A stretch of DNA of 64,000 bases. Source: Ctenosaura bakeri (Eukaryota > Chordata > Lepidosauria > Squamata > Iguanidae). How positions within the stretch are numbered: position 1 is the stretch's first letter; each line of letters opens with the position of its first letter. A program made the position numbers and the translations under genes. The stretch spans positions 434,001 through 498,000 of the forward strand of contig CAOLHI010000019.1 of assembly GCA_948474755.1 (NCBI GenBank), in the 5' to 3' direction. The notes under the pieces are model-generated. The model saw only the letters and a program-made list of their open reading frames with translations. It did no database searches and was not told where the DNA came from. Shown piece by piece: positions 32,031-43,209 of this stretch.

Positions 32031-32157
32031 TAATAAAGGGATAACCCTATCAATGCCTCAATTTCTTTTTTATTCTATTGGACTAACATGGTTACAAAGA
32101 TTAGGTCAACTTTAAAACTTTACTTTGCTTACCCATTTTATGATAAAACCATGAAAT

Positions 32158-32181
32158 ACACACACACACACACACACACAA
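32158..32181. repeat. (CA)n microsatellite
   Basis: A pure CA run of about twelve units. Confidence 0.95.
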
Positions 32182-33764
32182 ATTTGTTTTGAAAGTTCAC
32201 ACTCAAGCAAGATGCTCAAGTGGCTTAACTGTTCTATCTCTGCTGCAGAAAGCCTACAATCTTGATGAACACTATCAAGTTGAAATTACTTTTACCTTCT
32301 ATTAGTCACTACATTATGCAGAGAGTGGAGCTATACATTCTTCATTGAAAATAAGGTGTAGCTTTTTTCCTGTAAATTTCATTTTATAATGTTAGGAGAA
32401 TTCATTTTTATTTCCAAAAGTATATCTGAAGGCTCTAGCTTCATCTACTGTCTACCAAATGGTATATAAAACAAATGTCGTTGGTTGCTTTGAACCTGTC
32501 CTCTTGTGTGCAGATTACACTGTCCACGCTTGCATAGAAAATGTGAGTCAATTAGACACTGCCTAGGGACTGCAAATCCTACCAGAAGCAGCAGCATCAC
32601 TTGCTCCCACTGTCTTGTGGGGTTCTGCTTTGCCCTTCCAATCAGACATCATTCTTTCTGCTTGCCAATGCACAAGGAACTCTGGGAGTTGCAGTTCTTG
32701 ATACAACAGACCATGTCAAGTAGAAGAAAGGAAATCTGTCCCTCATTTTCACACAGTCCTAGTTTAACTGCACAAGAATACTCTCTCTATTCTACAGAAA
32801 GGTCTCAGGCTAGGGGTCAGCCAGGAGGCCCAGCAGTTCAGATGTTTGTTTGGAACTCTCTATTACTGCTTCTGATTAGTGAGATTTGCTGGAGCTAATA
32901 TGAACAAGACACGTAGATATAAGTAAACCAGTTTCTATAAATATATTTAGAAATGATTTACAGTCTTCCTCAATTTTTTTTTTCATAATAATGGTGACTG
33001 CAGCCACTCTGGGCTACTTCAGGCACCAGTAATCTGTACAAACTTCCATACGGGGGCTCTGATAACACAGACCAAGAAAAGTCTGTCTTTCTTGTGCAGG
33101 AAAAGTATATGTTTGTCCCAAAACATGAGTTACAATTCTGTTCCATGTTTGTTTGGTTTGGCTCAGAAAGACCAGAAAGTTAGATGTCGAGTATAGTTTG
33201 TTCATTAGAACCTTCCAATTTGAAAAACATCAAAATTAAAAAACATAACTGCCATCTGCCGACAATTACTTTGGATCTTCTACCAATCACACTTTTCATC
33301 AGCTATGGAAAAGCAGCACTAGAAAGTTTCTTCTGATTTTCAGCACAAAAATAGAACCTAAAGGTATCTCTAAAAACCAAGACAGTACAGGCAGGAGAAA
33401 CTGTAAAAATAAAACAATTATTCCTTAATAAAAGCCATGTTATCAATTTCTTTTACAGCTCCATGGAACAGCAGCTCTTTTTCTCCGTAAGGAAAATAAA
33501 TATTTTTATTATATCTATTTCTGTTGACTGCATTGTCCATACAGAACTAAATCTGATGTGTAGCAACAGAAATTGGCCCACCCATCATATGTATTTTGTT
33601 TAGCCGTTGCAGCAGCAAAATATCTGTTATCATTAACAGTACTAAAAGTTCTTGCACTAGTTGAATGACATGTACATTTTAGTTTTATGCACATGAAACA
33701 GTAACATCGAAATTCACAGAACAATAGGGGGGGCATGAACTTTAACATTCCCTTTCCTTTGTGT

Positions 33765-33875
33765 GTCTTATTTAGATTGTAACCCTGAGGGCAGGGAACT
33801 GTAAGATTAACAATTTGTAAGCCGTTCTGAGAGCCTCTGTGACTGAAGAGTGGAGTACAAGTATAAATAAATGCA
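33765..33875 (+). repeat. LINE/SINE 3'-end fragment (L2-like)
   Basis: The sequence TTAGATTGTAACCCTGAGGG, CAGGGAACTGT, GTAAGCCGTTCTGAGAGCC and GTATAAATAAATG matches the usual layout of L2-like 3' ends in vertebrates. It is a short relic. Confidence 0.5.
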
Positions 33876-34010
33876 GCTGAGGAGCCACCTCATTCAAAGT
33901 CCTGCCAGACTCACACCAGCAGGAGAAAAATGAGGGGGAAATTGTCATTTCTGTTTGTCTGTTTTAAATTATCTTCTTCCCAATATCAGAGTTATCCTAG
34001 GCAGACGAAT

Positions 34011-34166
34011 GTTGTTGCCTGCCTTTAAGTCACTTCCTGCTTACAGAGATCCTGGGGTGAACCTATAACTGTGGCTAAGAATGTCTGATGTGCCCAATGT
34101 CACCCACTGGCTGAGCGGGGAACCGAACTCTGGTCTCCAGGGTCACCGTTCAATGCTATATTGGCT
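34011..34166 (-). mobile_element. Sauria-type SINE, minus strand, degenerate
   Basis: It has a tail-like GTTGTTGCCTGCCTTTAAGTC, then GTGAACCTATAACTGTGG, GTCACCCACTGGCTGAGCGG and CTGGTCTCCAGGGTCACCG in the reversed SINE order. It is internally deleted and about 155 bp long. Confidence 0.75.
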
Positions 34167-34169
34167 ATA

Positions 34170-36550
34170 AAGTAGACAAATATCAGGACTGATGAATACC
34201 TCCCGCAATTCTGGGGGCATGTCAAGGGAAAAATAACACCACAGCCTAACCAAATGCTAGCCTCATTTACAGTAAGCCCACTAGATCACTTGTTTAATGG
34301 AAACACTGAAGAAAATCCCACTGATTCAATGAGTCTACTCTAGTTGATATTAGAGTTCAATTTAGGCCCATGGAGCCAAGCCTTAATCCAATCTATCTCT
34401 AACACACTCACAAACCCTCTCCCCTTTTACTTTTACCACAAAGGACTGAGAGTTGTTTCTATGATCCCATCACCACAAAAGCCAGATTTCTCTCCCTATC
34501 TTTGGAAAAAATCTGAAATATCTTATGGCCTCTGGGACCACAGACTTTAATATTATTCTGTAGATATAAAATAGCATGATATTAAGTGTCTGACATTCTG
34601 GAAAATTATGAACACTTTCCATTATTGTACATAATACCCAAAGTTAAAGACCCCCCTGGCAGACCTTGATTCTTCTCCATATTCATACCCTAGGCAGGCA
34701 AGAAGCTTGACAGAGCAACCCTATGTCTAACTACTTCAAAGTAAGTTTTGTACAGTTCTATGCAGTTTTCTCCCAGCTAAGCATATGCAGCTGCTGCCTT
34801 CATTACAGCTGCTTAAACTACAGTTCCCACAATGCCTAACCACTGACCATGCTGACTACAGTTTTAGTGCAGAACACATAGAGGATGCTAGGAAGGGGAA
34901 GACTGACATACAGAACTGCAGTCTGAAGTAGCAATTATCATGGTTCAGTACTGCACCTCAAAAATAGAAGATACATAGTAGAAAATCCCATCCAACAAGC
35001 TCTTTATTCATTAATAACCCTACAGTGTAAATACTTAACAGTTTTTAAAAATTATAATTTACAGCCCAAGACTGAAGTCTTACACATTCTTGGAGACTTC
35101 CACAAAGTTCAATGAGATTTGTTCACAAGCAAGGTAGATCACTGAAGCTTCCAATGTCCCTTCCAGTCTTCTGCTACATCCTAGCAGAATTGCTCAGCGA
35201 TATCAAAGCCCAGTGCATTTTATGGTAATATACTAGCAGACATCAGTCCAAGGGTGCAGAACAGTAACACAGACAAATCAGACACTATAAAACTGTAGTA
35301 CCAAGCTATACTGATCAGAAGTTGCTGGCTAGAGAGAAATTTTCAGTAGGAGATGAACACCTTTTTACTACTATTACAAGAAGATCTATAAATGTTGGTT
35401 ATTCTACAATATGCGACCAAATGCACATGTTGCCTAATAAAATGTGGCCTCGGCAATAAAACCGTTTCTCTAGGGTGATGAAACACACTTGAGGTTTGCC
35501 AATCAGTCTTTAGAGAAATTATCCTTGCCACATTTTACCATAACAAAGGAAGTTTTAATTATCCTTTGGTTTCTTCTTAGTACACTTTTAAAATAGGACA
35601 CGTATGATGTATCTGAACCTATTACAGCAAGTCATCTAAAGAAGAGATTTCATTCAAGAGACTAGACTGATTATACACCTTGCACAACCATAAAAACAAA
35701 ATATGCATAACTTGTAAGCCATCTTTGCTATCTTGAAAAAACACAAACAGGGACACTTTCCCCACGCTTGTTTCATCATCTAGAATTTTTAATACATACC
35801 AAACTGAAATCTGTGCTTAACAGATTACTAAAGCACTTAACTAGTCAGTCTACTGGGAAGAGAATTTCTACCTGATTCGACAAGACATCCTAATTACTCT
35901 GCCTTTGCTGAACTACCAGGACATCTGCCGTTCAAAACAAAAATCAAGCTGTCAAAGTGATTATACTTGCTTTTCTGATACTCAGTGAGCTTAACGTTGT
36001 TATTGCTCCTGCCCTATTAGCAGAACCCAGGCCTAACCAAGCAACCCTGCACTATCTTTGGATTGCCACAGTCCTTCCTTATTTGGCTAACATTTTGAGA
36101 TTCCAATCAGATGCCTATAAAAATTTAAAGTGCACAAAATATCCATGTTGAGAAAACTTCACAACTTAGTTTACCTTCTGCCTTCCCTAAAACACCCGTT
36201 TTCACAGGTTGACAAACGAAAGCAATGCCAATCCCACGAAATATTTTACTGCAACTTTCCACATTTGAAACGGTCATGCAGGCAGGGCAGAAATAATACT
36301 GGGACCGCGTTCAAGTTCCACAATACAAAGCAGGCACAGAAAGCCCTTATCACAAAGTTTAAAAAGAGTAAAAAAAAAAACCTGTTGGGGAAAAGGGTCT
36401 GGACAGTGAAAAGTAAAAGAGGTGATACGGTTTTCTGGGAAGAGCCCAGGAGGCAGCCTTCCTACTTCTACTTATTTGGGAAACGTAAGGACAGGAAGCG
36501 GCAACCATTCATCAGCGGCAGCGTCTTAAGTGTGTGAAGAACTACCACCC
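34170..36550. other. Unannotated promoter-proximal part of intron 1
   Basis: No recognisable exon or repeat boundary. GC content rises toward 36.4 kb as the CpG island begins. Confidence 0.5.
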
Positions 36551-36966
36551 CATCGCTCCCCTTCGTGAAGAGGAGGACGCTGCCGTCTCCTTTCTGCCCG
36601 AACACCAGGGGTGAGTGATGGAGGTCTTCAACCTTCGCCCAGTCTCCACCCCCCAACTCCCCCCCCCGGAAAGCAAGCCTCAGGTCCTAGGCCTACCAAG
36701 CGCGCTGAGGAAAGGCGAAAAGGACCCCAAACCGCCGCCCACCCGCCCGCCGAGGAGGAGGTAAAGCGGGGGAAAGGCCCAACTGCCCATCGAAGCCAGC
36801 AGGCACCCTCTCCAGCAAAACACAACATTCCTCGGGCACCGACAGGGCTCTGCGCAGCCGTCCTGGCTCCCAACCCAAGGCCGAAGGAAGCCGGAGGGGA
36901 AGCGGGGCTCCCCCCCTGGTTGCGCCCCACAGGAATGAAGGTTTCGCTCGGTCGGGAGCCTCCCTG

Positions 36967-36996
36967 AGAGGAGGAGGAGGAGGAGGAGGAGGAGGA
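36967..36996. repeat. (GAG)n purine tract in intron 1
   Basis: About ten GAG triplets, followed by A/G-rich sequence, ~110 bp inside intron 1. A polypurine tract of this kind can form triplex structures. Antisense frames through it read as poly-serine or poly-proline and are not genes. Confidence 0.9.
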
Positions 36997-37107
36997 AGGG
37001 GGGACCGCGGAGGCCTCGGCCTCATCCTCAGGGCGGGCGGGCGGCTCCTTCCCCCGCAAGCCGAGCTAGGCCCGGCCTCCGGGGCGCCCGAGCAGGCAGA
37101 CACAGAC

Positions 37108-37344
37108 CTGGTGCAGCGCGGTGAGCCCGTCCACATTGGCGTAGTTGATGTCGGCGCCGCGCTCCAGCAGGCGCAGCACCTCCTCGGTGTCGCCGCTCGA
37201 GCAGGCGGCCAGGAAGACGGCGCCGTCGTCGAACTTCACCTTGGTCTTCTTGCGCTTGACCACGGGCGGCTCCTGGTCGGTCTCGGAGCCGATCCAGCGC
37301 TTCAGCTGCTCGTTCCGCTTCTGCTTGGCGTCCGCCATCTTCAT
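37108..37344 (-). CDS. PPP1R12A: PPP1R12A exon 1: MYPT1 N-terminus (PP1-binding region)
   Basis: It encodes residues 1-79 of myosin phosphatase targeting subunit 1, which anchors PP1c-beta to myosin and other substrates. The start MKMADAKQKRNEQLKRWIGS is the known N-terminus of the family. The MyPhoNE motif (R10, Q13, L14, K15, W17) and the RVxF-type PP1-docking motif KVKF (35-38) are intact. The first ankyrin repeat follows (GAVFLAACSSGD ... LLERGADINYANVDG LTALHQ). The exon ends at CAG|GTCTGT after a complete codon and joins exon 2 in phase. An in-frame TGA lies 22 codons upstream (37411-37413) with no intervening ATG, so translation starts at Met1 or at Met3, whose context (AAGATGG) is the stronger Kozak match. 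No disruption is visible. Only exons 1 and 2 of this long gene are in the window. Confidence 0.98.
37332..37341 (-). promoter_or_regulatory. YY1-like motif overlapping the start codons
   Basis: The minus strand reads AAGATGGCGG, the core of the YY1 consensus. It includes the second ATG of the reading frame. YY1 sites just downstream of transcription start, coinciding with the initiator codon, are known in CpG-island genes. Binding here is inferred. Confidence 0.55.
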
Positions 37345-37585
37345 GCCCTGCTGCTCGGCTCTCGGTCCCCTTCTTCTCCCGCTCGCTCGCTCGCTCTCTC
37401 CCTCCTCGCCTCAGCGGCGGCGTTCCGCACCCAAGACGAGAAGGAGGCGGAGGCGCAGGAGCACCGCCTGTATCCCACAGAGCACCGCGGCCGCCGGAGG
37501 AATCACTCACTCTCTACCCCGCGCCTCCTCCTCCTCCTGCCACTCAAAGCACAGCCCTAGGATCCCTCCCCCCTCACCAGCCGCG

Positions 37586-37597
37586 TGCGCACGCGCG
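37586..37597. promoter_or_regulatory. NRF1 consensus site
   Basis: TGCGCACGCGCG fits the YGCGCAYGCGCR consensus at every position. It lies about 245 bp upstream of the start codon inside the CpG island. Confidence 0.7.
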
Positions 37598-37718
37598 CCC
37601 GAGAACCTCCCCCTTCGCGCTCCAGCCGGCTGCCTGAGTGGCTAACTCAGCAGCGCGAGCTGGAGGCGGGGGTGGGGTGGTGCCGGCGGGACGGCCTTGC
37701 CCGGCTTCCTTAACATAA

Positions 37719-37728
37719 TCTCGCGAGA
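37719..37728. promoter_or_regulatory. TCTCGCGAGA (CGCG) promoter element
   Basis: A perfect copy of the palindromic TCTCGCGAGA element, found in a subset of TATA-less CpG-island promoters and bound by BANP in mammals. It is about 375 bp upstream of the start codon. Confidence 0.75.
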
Positions 37729-37787
37729 TCTCTCAGCGAGCGAAGGGCCGGCAAATGAAGTTAACTTTTGACGAGAGTTGGGTTCAC

Positions 37788-37804
37788 GGGGGGGCGGGGC
37801 GGGG
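37788..37804. promoter_or_regulatory. Tandem GC boxes / possible G-quadruplex
   Basis: GGGGGGGCGGGGCGGGG gives two overlapping Sp1/KLF-type GC boxes. With the GGG at 37814-37816 it satisfies a G4 pattern (four G-runs, loops of 1, 1 and 9 bases). Confidence 0.6.
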
Positions 37805-38143
37805 TGCAGGATCGGGAGTGCGGCTGCGCGAGTCCCCTCAGTTTTGCGAACTAACCGTGAGGAGCCTGAGGGCGTTTCCGGGTTCTCTTAGCAGCCGTTT
37901 TCGTGGGGAGGTCCTTGGTGAGAAATTCCACAGAGATAGGTGGGCCTCCGGCGCAAAACCAAAATGAAGCCCCGTGGCAGTTTCAAAGATTTAATAAGTC
38001 TTTTTCCTGGGAAAAGGCGTTCGACAAATGGCTTCCCGGTGTCGCTTCCTGTACGCTGTAGATTAACAAGGTAGATTATCTTCCTGGGCGTTACTTCTTT
38101 AGCAGACACTTTGGTGCCAGAGGCAGAAATAACGCGAAAATAA

Positions 38144-38323
38144 GGCCACTTCCGCACTGGCCTGTTATAGCGCGATGATTCCACTTTCAACCTCCTCTGG
38201 AATCCTGGGGTTTGCGGTTTCGGGAGGGGCCGGCCGGCCCCTCCCGAAACCGCAAACCCCAGGATTCCAGAGGAGGTTGAAAGTGGAATCATCGCGCTAT
38301 AACAGGCCAGTGCGGAAGTGGCC
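38144..38323. mobile_element. Perfectly palindromic GGCC-terminal MITE
   Basis: The element starts GGCCACTTCCGCACTGG and ends with the exact reverse complement. Including one flanking base on each side (38143-38324), the two 91-bp arms are perfectly complementary and meet at a CCGG|CCGG centre with no spacer. TAA is present immediately outside both ends (38141-38143 and 38324-38326), a 3-bp target duplication as in PIF/Harbinger-type elements. It shares the TTATAG...ATTCCACTTTCAAC and GGAATCCTGGGGTTTG segments with the other MITEs in this flank. It can fold into a single 90-bp hairpin. The antisense frame of 134 codons that starts within it is not a gene. Confidence 0.9.
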
Positions 38324-38790
38324 TAACAGGCATAGGTTCCTGTAGCACACAAAAAAAGAAAAGGAAAAAGAAGAAGAGCAATTCAATATGTTTCAGTAAA
38401 TTTTTCATTCGAAACTAACAATATGCCCATGTGAATTGAAACCAGGATGTCAGATAAACTTTGCAGAAGTAAATAAAAAAGATTTTGAATCTACATGAAG
38501 GCTTCTTCCTAAAATGCATCAAGAGATGATTTTTGTTTTCATCCTTATTTCTGTTTTGGCGTCCAAATATACATGACTGTGCTTTTCAAACATGCTGCAG
38601 AGCCTCTGGCCTCCCCTTTTCTTTCTTTTTTGCTGTCCAAGTATTCTGGAGGCAGAGGCTTTTCACCTTCTCTGGTGTAGGCAAGTGCACACAGTTAAAG
38701 TAAGATGGACTAGAGCAGAATTCCATTCGTTCCCGGCTCAAGCTGTATTGCAGGCACACTGTGGCAGCCTGAACCTCCATTCTCCTCTCA

Positions 38791-38991
38791 GGCCATTTCC
38801 GCACTACAGTGTTAAACTGCTGCTATTCCACTTTCAACACCCTGTGGAATTCTGGGGTTTGTAGTTTACTGAGACCAAAGAGCGCTTTGGCTGAGAATTC
38901 GAAGTGCTCTCCCTAAACTACAAACCCCAGAATTCCATAGGAAGTTGATAGTGGAATAGCAGCACTTTAACACTGTAGTGTGGAAATGGTG
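38791..38991. mobile_element. GGCC-terminal palindromic MITE, 201 bp
   Basis: The ends GGCCATTTCCGCACTACAG and (reversed) CACCATTTCCACACTACAG are flanked by TCA on both sides (38788-38790, 38992-38994). The body is an imperfect hairpin with GCTGCTATTCCACTTTCAAC, GGAATTCTGGGGTTTG and their inverted counterparts. Non-autonomous. Confidence 0.85.
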
Positions 38992-39998
38992 TCAGTGTTG
39001 ATGCTGTTAAAACAAAAACTTGCAGGTAGATAGAGGATCATGAAAAAGAGGGAGCTGAGGAGGCATAGAAGGACTGTAAAAGGCACTTCTTAGAGGCTTT
39101 GTTAACAGAGAGATGCTAGTACTAACGTATGTTAGCGTGGTGCAACTTTGCTGACTTTTGAGAGATCCTCTGGCATTGCCACATGCCACTACTGCTGCTG
39201 TTCATTAACTGTTTGGCACATTTAGTCTGGCTCCTCAGCAAAAAAAATCTGTCTAATGAGGGAGACCTTACCAGCAGCAATGCTACCAGCAGCATAACCT
39301 CATGCCTCACAGGAGCACTCAATCCCACCACTACAGAAAGGTAGTGCCAAGGTGAGAAGACTCATGACAAAAGACAATAATGCTTGTAAGGTGGAAGGCA
39401 GTACCAAAAGAGAGACCAGATATCTGTGGGAAAGACTCACTTAAAGAAGCCACTGCCCTGAGTTTGCAAGACCTGAGCCGAACTGTAAATAACAGGGTTA
39501 CTTTACATTCATAAGCTTGCCATAAGTCACAGTCGACTTAATAGCAATTAACATCAAACCTGCAAAAAAAAATTACATTTTTATAGCAAAGGTCCTTTTT
39601 GTACTTCTGGTGGCCTTTCTTATAATTAAAGTATTATTTCTATGGCATTTTTAAATGAATAAATGAATATAAAAGAAGACAAATGGATCAACATAACAAG
39701 ATGATGCCCTATCCTGAGACAAAAATACAGTCTGCAGACAAAAATATGTCTACCAATATGCATTTACCTGAGTATATATTCCACTGACCACAACGGGATG
39801 TATGTAGGACTGAGCTGCACACAGGCATAGCTATAATTATTAGTACTCATAAGATACAAATGCTGACTCAGAAGTCTGGCTTTCACAGAGTCTCACTCCT
39901 TTGTTAGTGTACAGTACATATTTCAGCTTCTAGATAGTATCAGTGTTCACACCTGCACACAAAAAAACTTCAACAACATGCATATTTCTGAAAGAGCA

Positions 39999-40211
39999 CA
40001 CTGGGCCCTCAGTATATGTGGAGGCTCCTCTCCTGGAACCCTTGCAAATACCAGAAATTGTGAATGCTCACGTCCCATTACATTCGATAGCAGTGATGTG
40101 TATGCATGCTTCAGCACATCCATGCACACATTACCACCTTTTTAGGTATATGATGCACTGTGGTAACTCAAAATTGTAGATCCAGAGGTCACAGGTGAGG
40201 AGGGCCCACTG
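39999..40211. mobile_element. Tigger-like MITE, first of a head-to-tail pair
   Basis: The termini are CACTGGGCCCTC on the left and GAGGGCCCACTG on the right, with TA on the right side and a mutated CA on the left. The body contains GTGAATGCTCACGTCCCATT, typical of this family. Confidence 0.65.
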
Positions 40212-40213
40212 TA

Positions 40214-40432
40214 CAATGAATCCTCCATATAGGCAAGTACTGGATCTGTGAATTTAAGTGATTGTTGAGTGCCACATCCTATCCCTAAACAGGTGGTAAT
40301 GTGTACATGGGTGTTTTGAAGCATTCACTTGCAGGTTGCTGCCATTTAATAATATGGGACATGAGCATTCACTTTTTCCCTATTTGCAAGAGATCCTAGA
40401 ACAGAACTCCTGCAGATATGGAGGATCCACTG
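40214..40432. mobile_element. Tigger-like MITE, second of the pair
   Basis: The termini are CAATGAATCCTCCATAT and (reversed) CAGTGGATCCTCCATAT, with TA on both sides. The left TA is shared with the preceding element, so one copy inserted at the border of the other. Confidence 0.7.
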
Positions 40433-40756
40433 TATGCAATATGATTTTCTTCCAAGGAATAAGGTGATAATTCTCATTTAAAAGTAAGGTTGCAACAATT
40501 ATTCATATCAAGTCATAAAAATTTTAAAGCCTTTTGATCAACTAAAATATGACTCAGGTTAATCAGTACATTTCATTATTACTGCATGCGTGTATATAGA
40601 TTTAATCAAATGAAACATGATTAAATCAATTAAGATGTGTTTAACTGGACTTACTGGTCTAATTTGCAAGTAACCTTACCAGAAAGCAAAAGATATTTGA
40701 CTAATAAAAAATATAGATAGGATTGGTCTGCTATTTTGTCTCATTTTCTCTCTATT

Positions 40757-41077
40757 TTCTGTGGATGCTCAAGTCCCATTATATATCCCATTATATATAC
40801 CATGGTATAGTAAAATGGCATCCCTTATATAAAATAGTGAACAACTCAACACTTTGCTTTTTGAAATTTTTTTTTAATATTTTCAAGTTATGGTTGATTG
40901 AATCTGTGGATGCAGGAAAAAAAATCCAAAAAGCAAAGTTTGATTTTGCCTTTTTATATAAGGGTCACCATTTTAGTAGACCATTGTAAATAATGGGAGT
41001 TGAGCATCCATGAATTTTGATATTCATGGAGGTTGGGGGGCTGGAGCCAAACCCAAGCAGATACCAAGGGCCCACTG
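40757..41077. mobile_element. Tigger-like MITE, left end lost
   Basis: The body is palindromic: TGTGGATGCTCAAGTCCCATT and AAAATGGCATCCCTTATATA occur near the left, and their inverted forms near the right. It ends GGGCCCACTG followed by TA. The left terminal repeat is missing. Confidence 0.75.
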
Positions 41078-41110
41078 TATATCAGACCCATTCAATAACT
41101 AACTGTATTA

Positions 41111-41298
41111 TGTTGTTGCTGTGTACCTTCAAGTCATTTTCAACTTATGGTGACCCTAAAGCAAACCTATCACGGGTTTTTTTCTGGAGCTGAGAGTGCA
41201 CAGTGTGCCCAAAGTCACCCAGTGGGTTTCCATGAGCAGGGAACCAAACCCTGGTGTCCAGTAGTCCAATTCGCAAACCACTATACCACATTGGCTCT
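41111..41298 (-). mobile_element. Sauria-type SINE, minus strand, with target duplication
   Basis: It has a TGTTGTTGCTGT tail, CCTTCAAGTCATTTTCAACT, GGCCAATGTGG-type head sequence reversed at the right, and CTATACCAC at the position of the tRNA box. CTGTATTAT and CTGTAATAT flank it (8 of 9 bases identical). Slight internal deletion. Confidence 0.85.
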
Positions 41299-43110
41299 CC
41301 TGTAATATTTCGAAGGGTTTTATCACACCAGCCTGTTGTCTCGCAGCAAATTGCATTATTTCAGGAAGCAAAAACATACTGGTATAGGAACAATCGCTAT
41401 CACACTGTCTCTGCACTAACACTATACTGTCAGTTTGGTGATGCATGTTCCCACAATCAGTGTTCTACATCAAACCACTGACCCTGCCTCCTTTCCCATG
41501 TCTGTGCTACCTAGCACATGTTGTTGTTGTTTTTTTCTTTGCACAATTTCAGCATTGCAGGAGACTTCCTCCCTGTCATTTTGGCATTATGTTTTCTCGC
41601 TGTGCTACTATTTCAGCACTTCCCTCTTTCAGAGTCATGGTTGGCCATTTTGCTGTAAGGATGTAAATGCAGTATGCTGGCAACCACCAGGGCAGCACAA
41701 GTGCACAATTACACCAAAAGTAAAAATAAATACATAAATAAATAAATTTTAAAAAATAATGTACTGGAGAACAGAGTAAAAACACTTGTGTTCACCTGCA
41801 CCATATTGTCCTCTTTATCCAGACTCTAGGACCGCAATGAGCCTACACTGCCTAAGGATAGGGAGGGAGAAAGGCATGAACAAATGAACAACACCAACAG
41901 ACTGCTGCAATACTGGAATTGCATCAGAATGACACCATCACACCAATACGCAATAGTGGAAATGCAATATTATTGAAGCCATTCATGGATATTTCCCATG
42001 AATGAAAAGATGGAAAAAAGATGGGAATGCAATTCCAGAACAGGAGAGTGACAAAATCATATGATAAGGAGAGATCAAAAATCAAACTCGGCCAAAGCAA
42101 TCATGCAACAAACCAGCATGTGATAAAGCCCCATGATTCATGTGATAAAATTGTACTACAAAATCAGAATTTTCTTCCCTCTAATTGGGAAGGAGAATAA
42201 TTCCACAGATAACGTTTGATTATAAAATAGTGTTCTGAAGCACAGTATGAAAATTTTGGGGAATTATGTTCTTCAGTCATTGAACTTAAGTTGTTCTTCA
42301 CTCATTGAACTGTATGGCATTTCTCAATCTCTAAAATAATTTATTTTCCTTTTGCTTGGGTCAATTCATGTATTCATTTCTATGTCCAAAACTACAGCAC
42401 TATGCTTAGAAGTATGTTGAGCTGAAAATCACTGCACTTACTTCTGAATGAACATGAATTAAATCAGTGCTTCATAAGGAATCTGATATGAAGAAACCCA
42501 CAATTTCTTTTCCCCAGTGTGCCAGGGACTGGTATCATATTTGTGTCCATTGGCTATAATTGTTTGTTTCTGTTCATGAAACTCTTTAGAGACTGGCAGC
42601 TTGTGGCTAATGCACCAGCACTGGTCCATGTATCACCACTTTGAGTGGCAATGAATTAGATCACTTAAGTCTGCATTTTTCCTGTGCATATTTTCAATCC
42701 CTATGCATGTTCAATGGGGTTAAGTTTGATACCAGACAGAAATCTTACCTTACCAAAAACCATCCCACAGGTCCTTTTCATAGTGGCTAGCATAAACCCC
42801 TGTGAATAGCACTAAAAATTACTAGAAACAATGTCCTTAAATATGCATTTATACACAGAATAGTTAAAAAACTACATCTAAATATTTTAAGAAGAAAAAA
42901 ACTTTGCTATATTTATTATCAGTTGTTGGGTGTATCAAATATCAAACCAAAACACCACAAAAATGTTCCAGTTTTTATTCCCCCCCCCGAATTTATCATC
43001 AGAGTAGATAACAGAAAAAGCAAAAGATGAGGAATAAGCAGAAGAGTCTAAGATATTGTTGATAGGAGATCTGCGTATATGCGTATATGCACATGTGTGC
43101 ACGTGCACCC

Positions 43111-43195
43111 ATCCCTTCAAATTGCCTGTCAAGTTACGGTGAATCCCATGAATTTCATAGGATTTTCTTAGGCAAGGAATACACCAAAGTGGTTT
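43111..43195 (-). mobile_element. 5S-type SINE tail fragment
   Basis: CCCTTCAAATTGCCTGTCAAG, TGAATTTCATAGGATTTTC and AGGCAAGGAATAC match the tail half of the 5S-derived SINE at 14.8 kb. The 5S head is absent. Confidence 0.65.
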
Positions 43196-43209
43196 GTCTT
43201 TGGGCATTA

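Larger units (their letters stand above)
4882..37107 (-). other. PPP1R12A: PPP1R12A intron 1 (32.2 kb)
   Basis: Runs from the exon 1 donor (CAG|GTCTGT) to the exon 2 acceptor (TATAG|G). It is a phase-0 intron. It carries the mobile elements and simple repeats listed separately. I found no additional exon, tRNA or other structured RNA. The first ~500 bp after the donor lie in the CpG island, so intronic enhancers or downstream promoter elements are plausible there. Confidence 0.93.
36560..37860 (-). promoter_or_regulatory. PPP1R12A: CpG-island promoter of PPP1R12A
   Basis: GC-rich, CpG-dense sequence surrounds exon 1, in sharp contrast to the AT-rich flanks. It is TATA-less. Upstream of the start codon on the minus strand lie, in order of distance, GA/GC-rich 5' UTR sequence, a perfect NRF1 consensus, a TCTCGCGAGA element and GC boxes. 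This is the usual architecture of a broadly expressed gene with dispersed start sites. The transcription start cannot be placed from sequence; between about 37400 and 37730 is likely. No ATG occurs on the minus strand between the start codon and about 37713, so the 5' UTR appears free of upstream AUGs. Divergent transcription to the right is possible but unproven. Confidence 0.88.

Noticed and set aside
36628..37645. Several long overlapping frames on both strands of the CpG island (up to 166 codons)
   Set aside because: They overlap PPP1R12A exon 1 in other frames or run through the GAG tract and 5' UTR. They are low-complexity (poly-Ser, poly-Pro, Arg-rich) and are explained by GC-rich sequence with few stops.
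37888..38292. 134-codon minus-strand frame upstream of the promoter
   Set aside because: Its start and about a third of its length lie in the palindromic MITE. No domain is recognisable.
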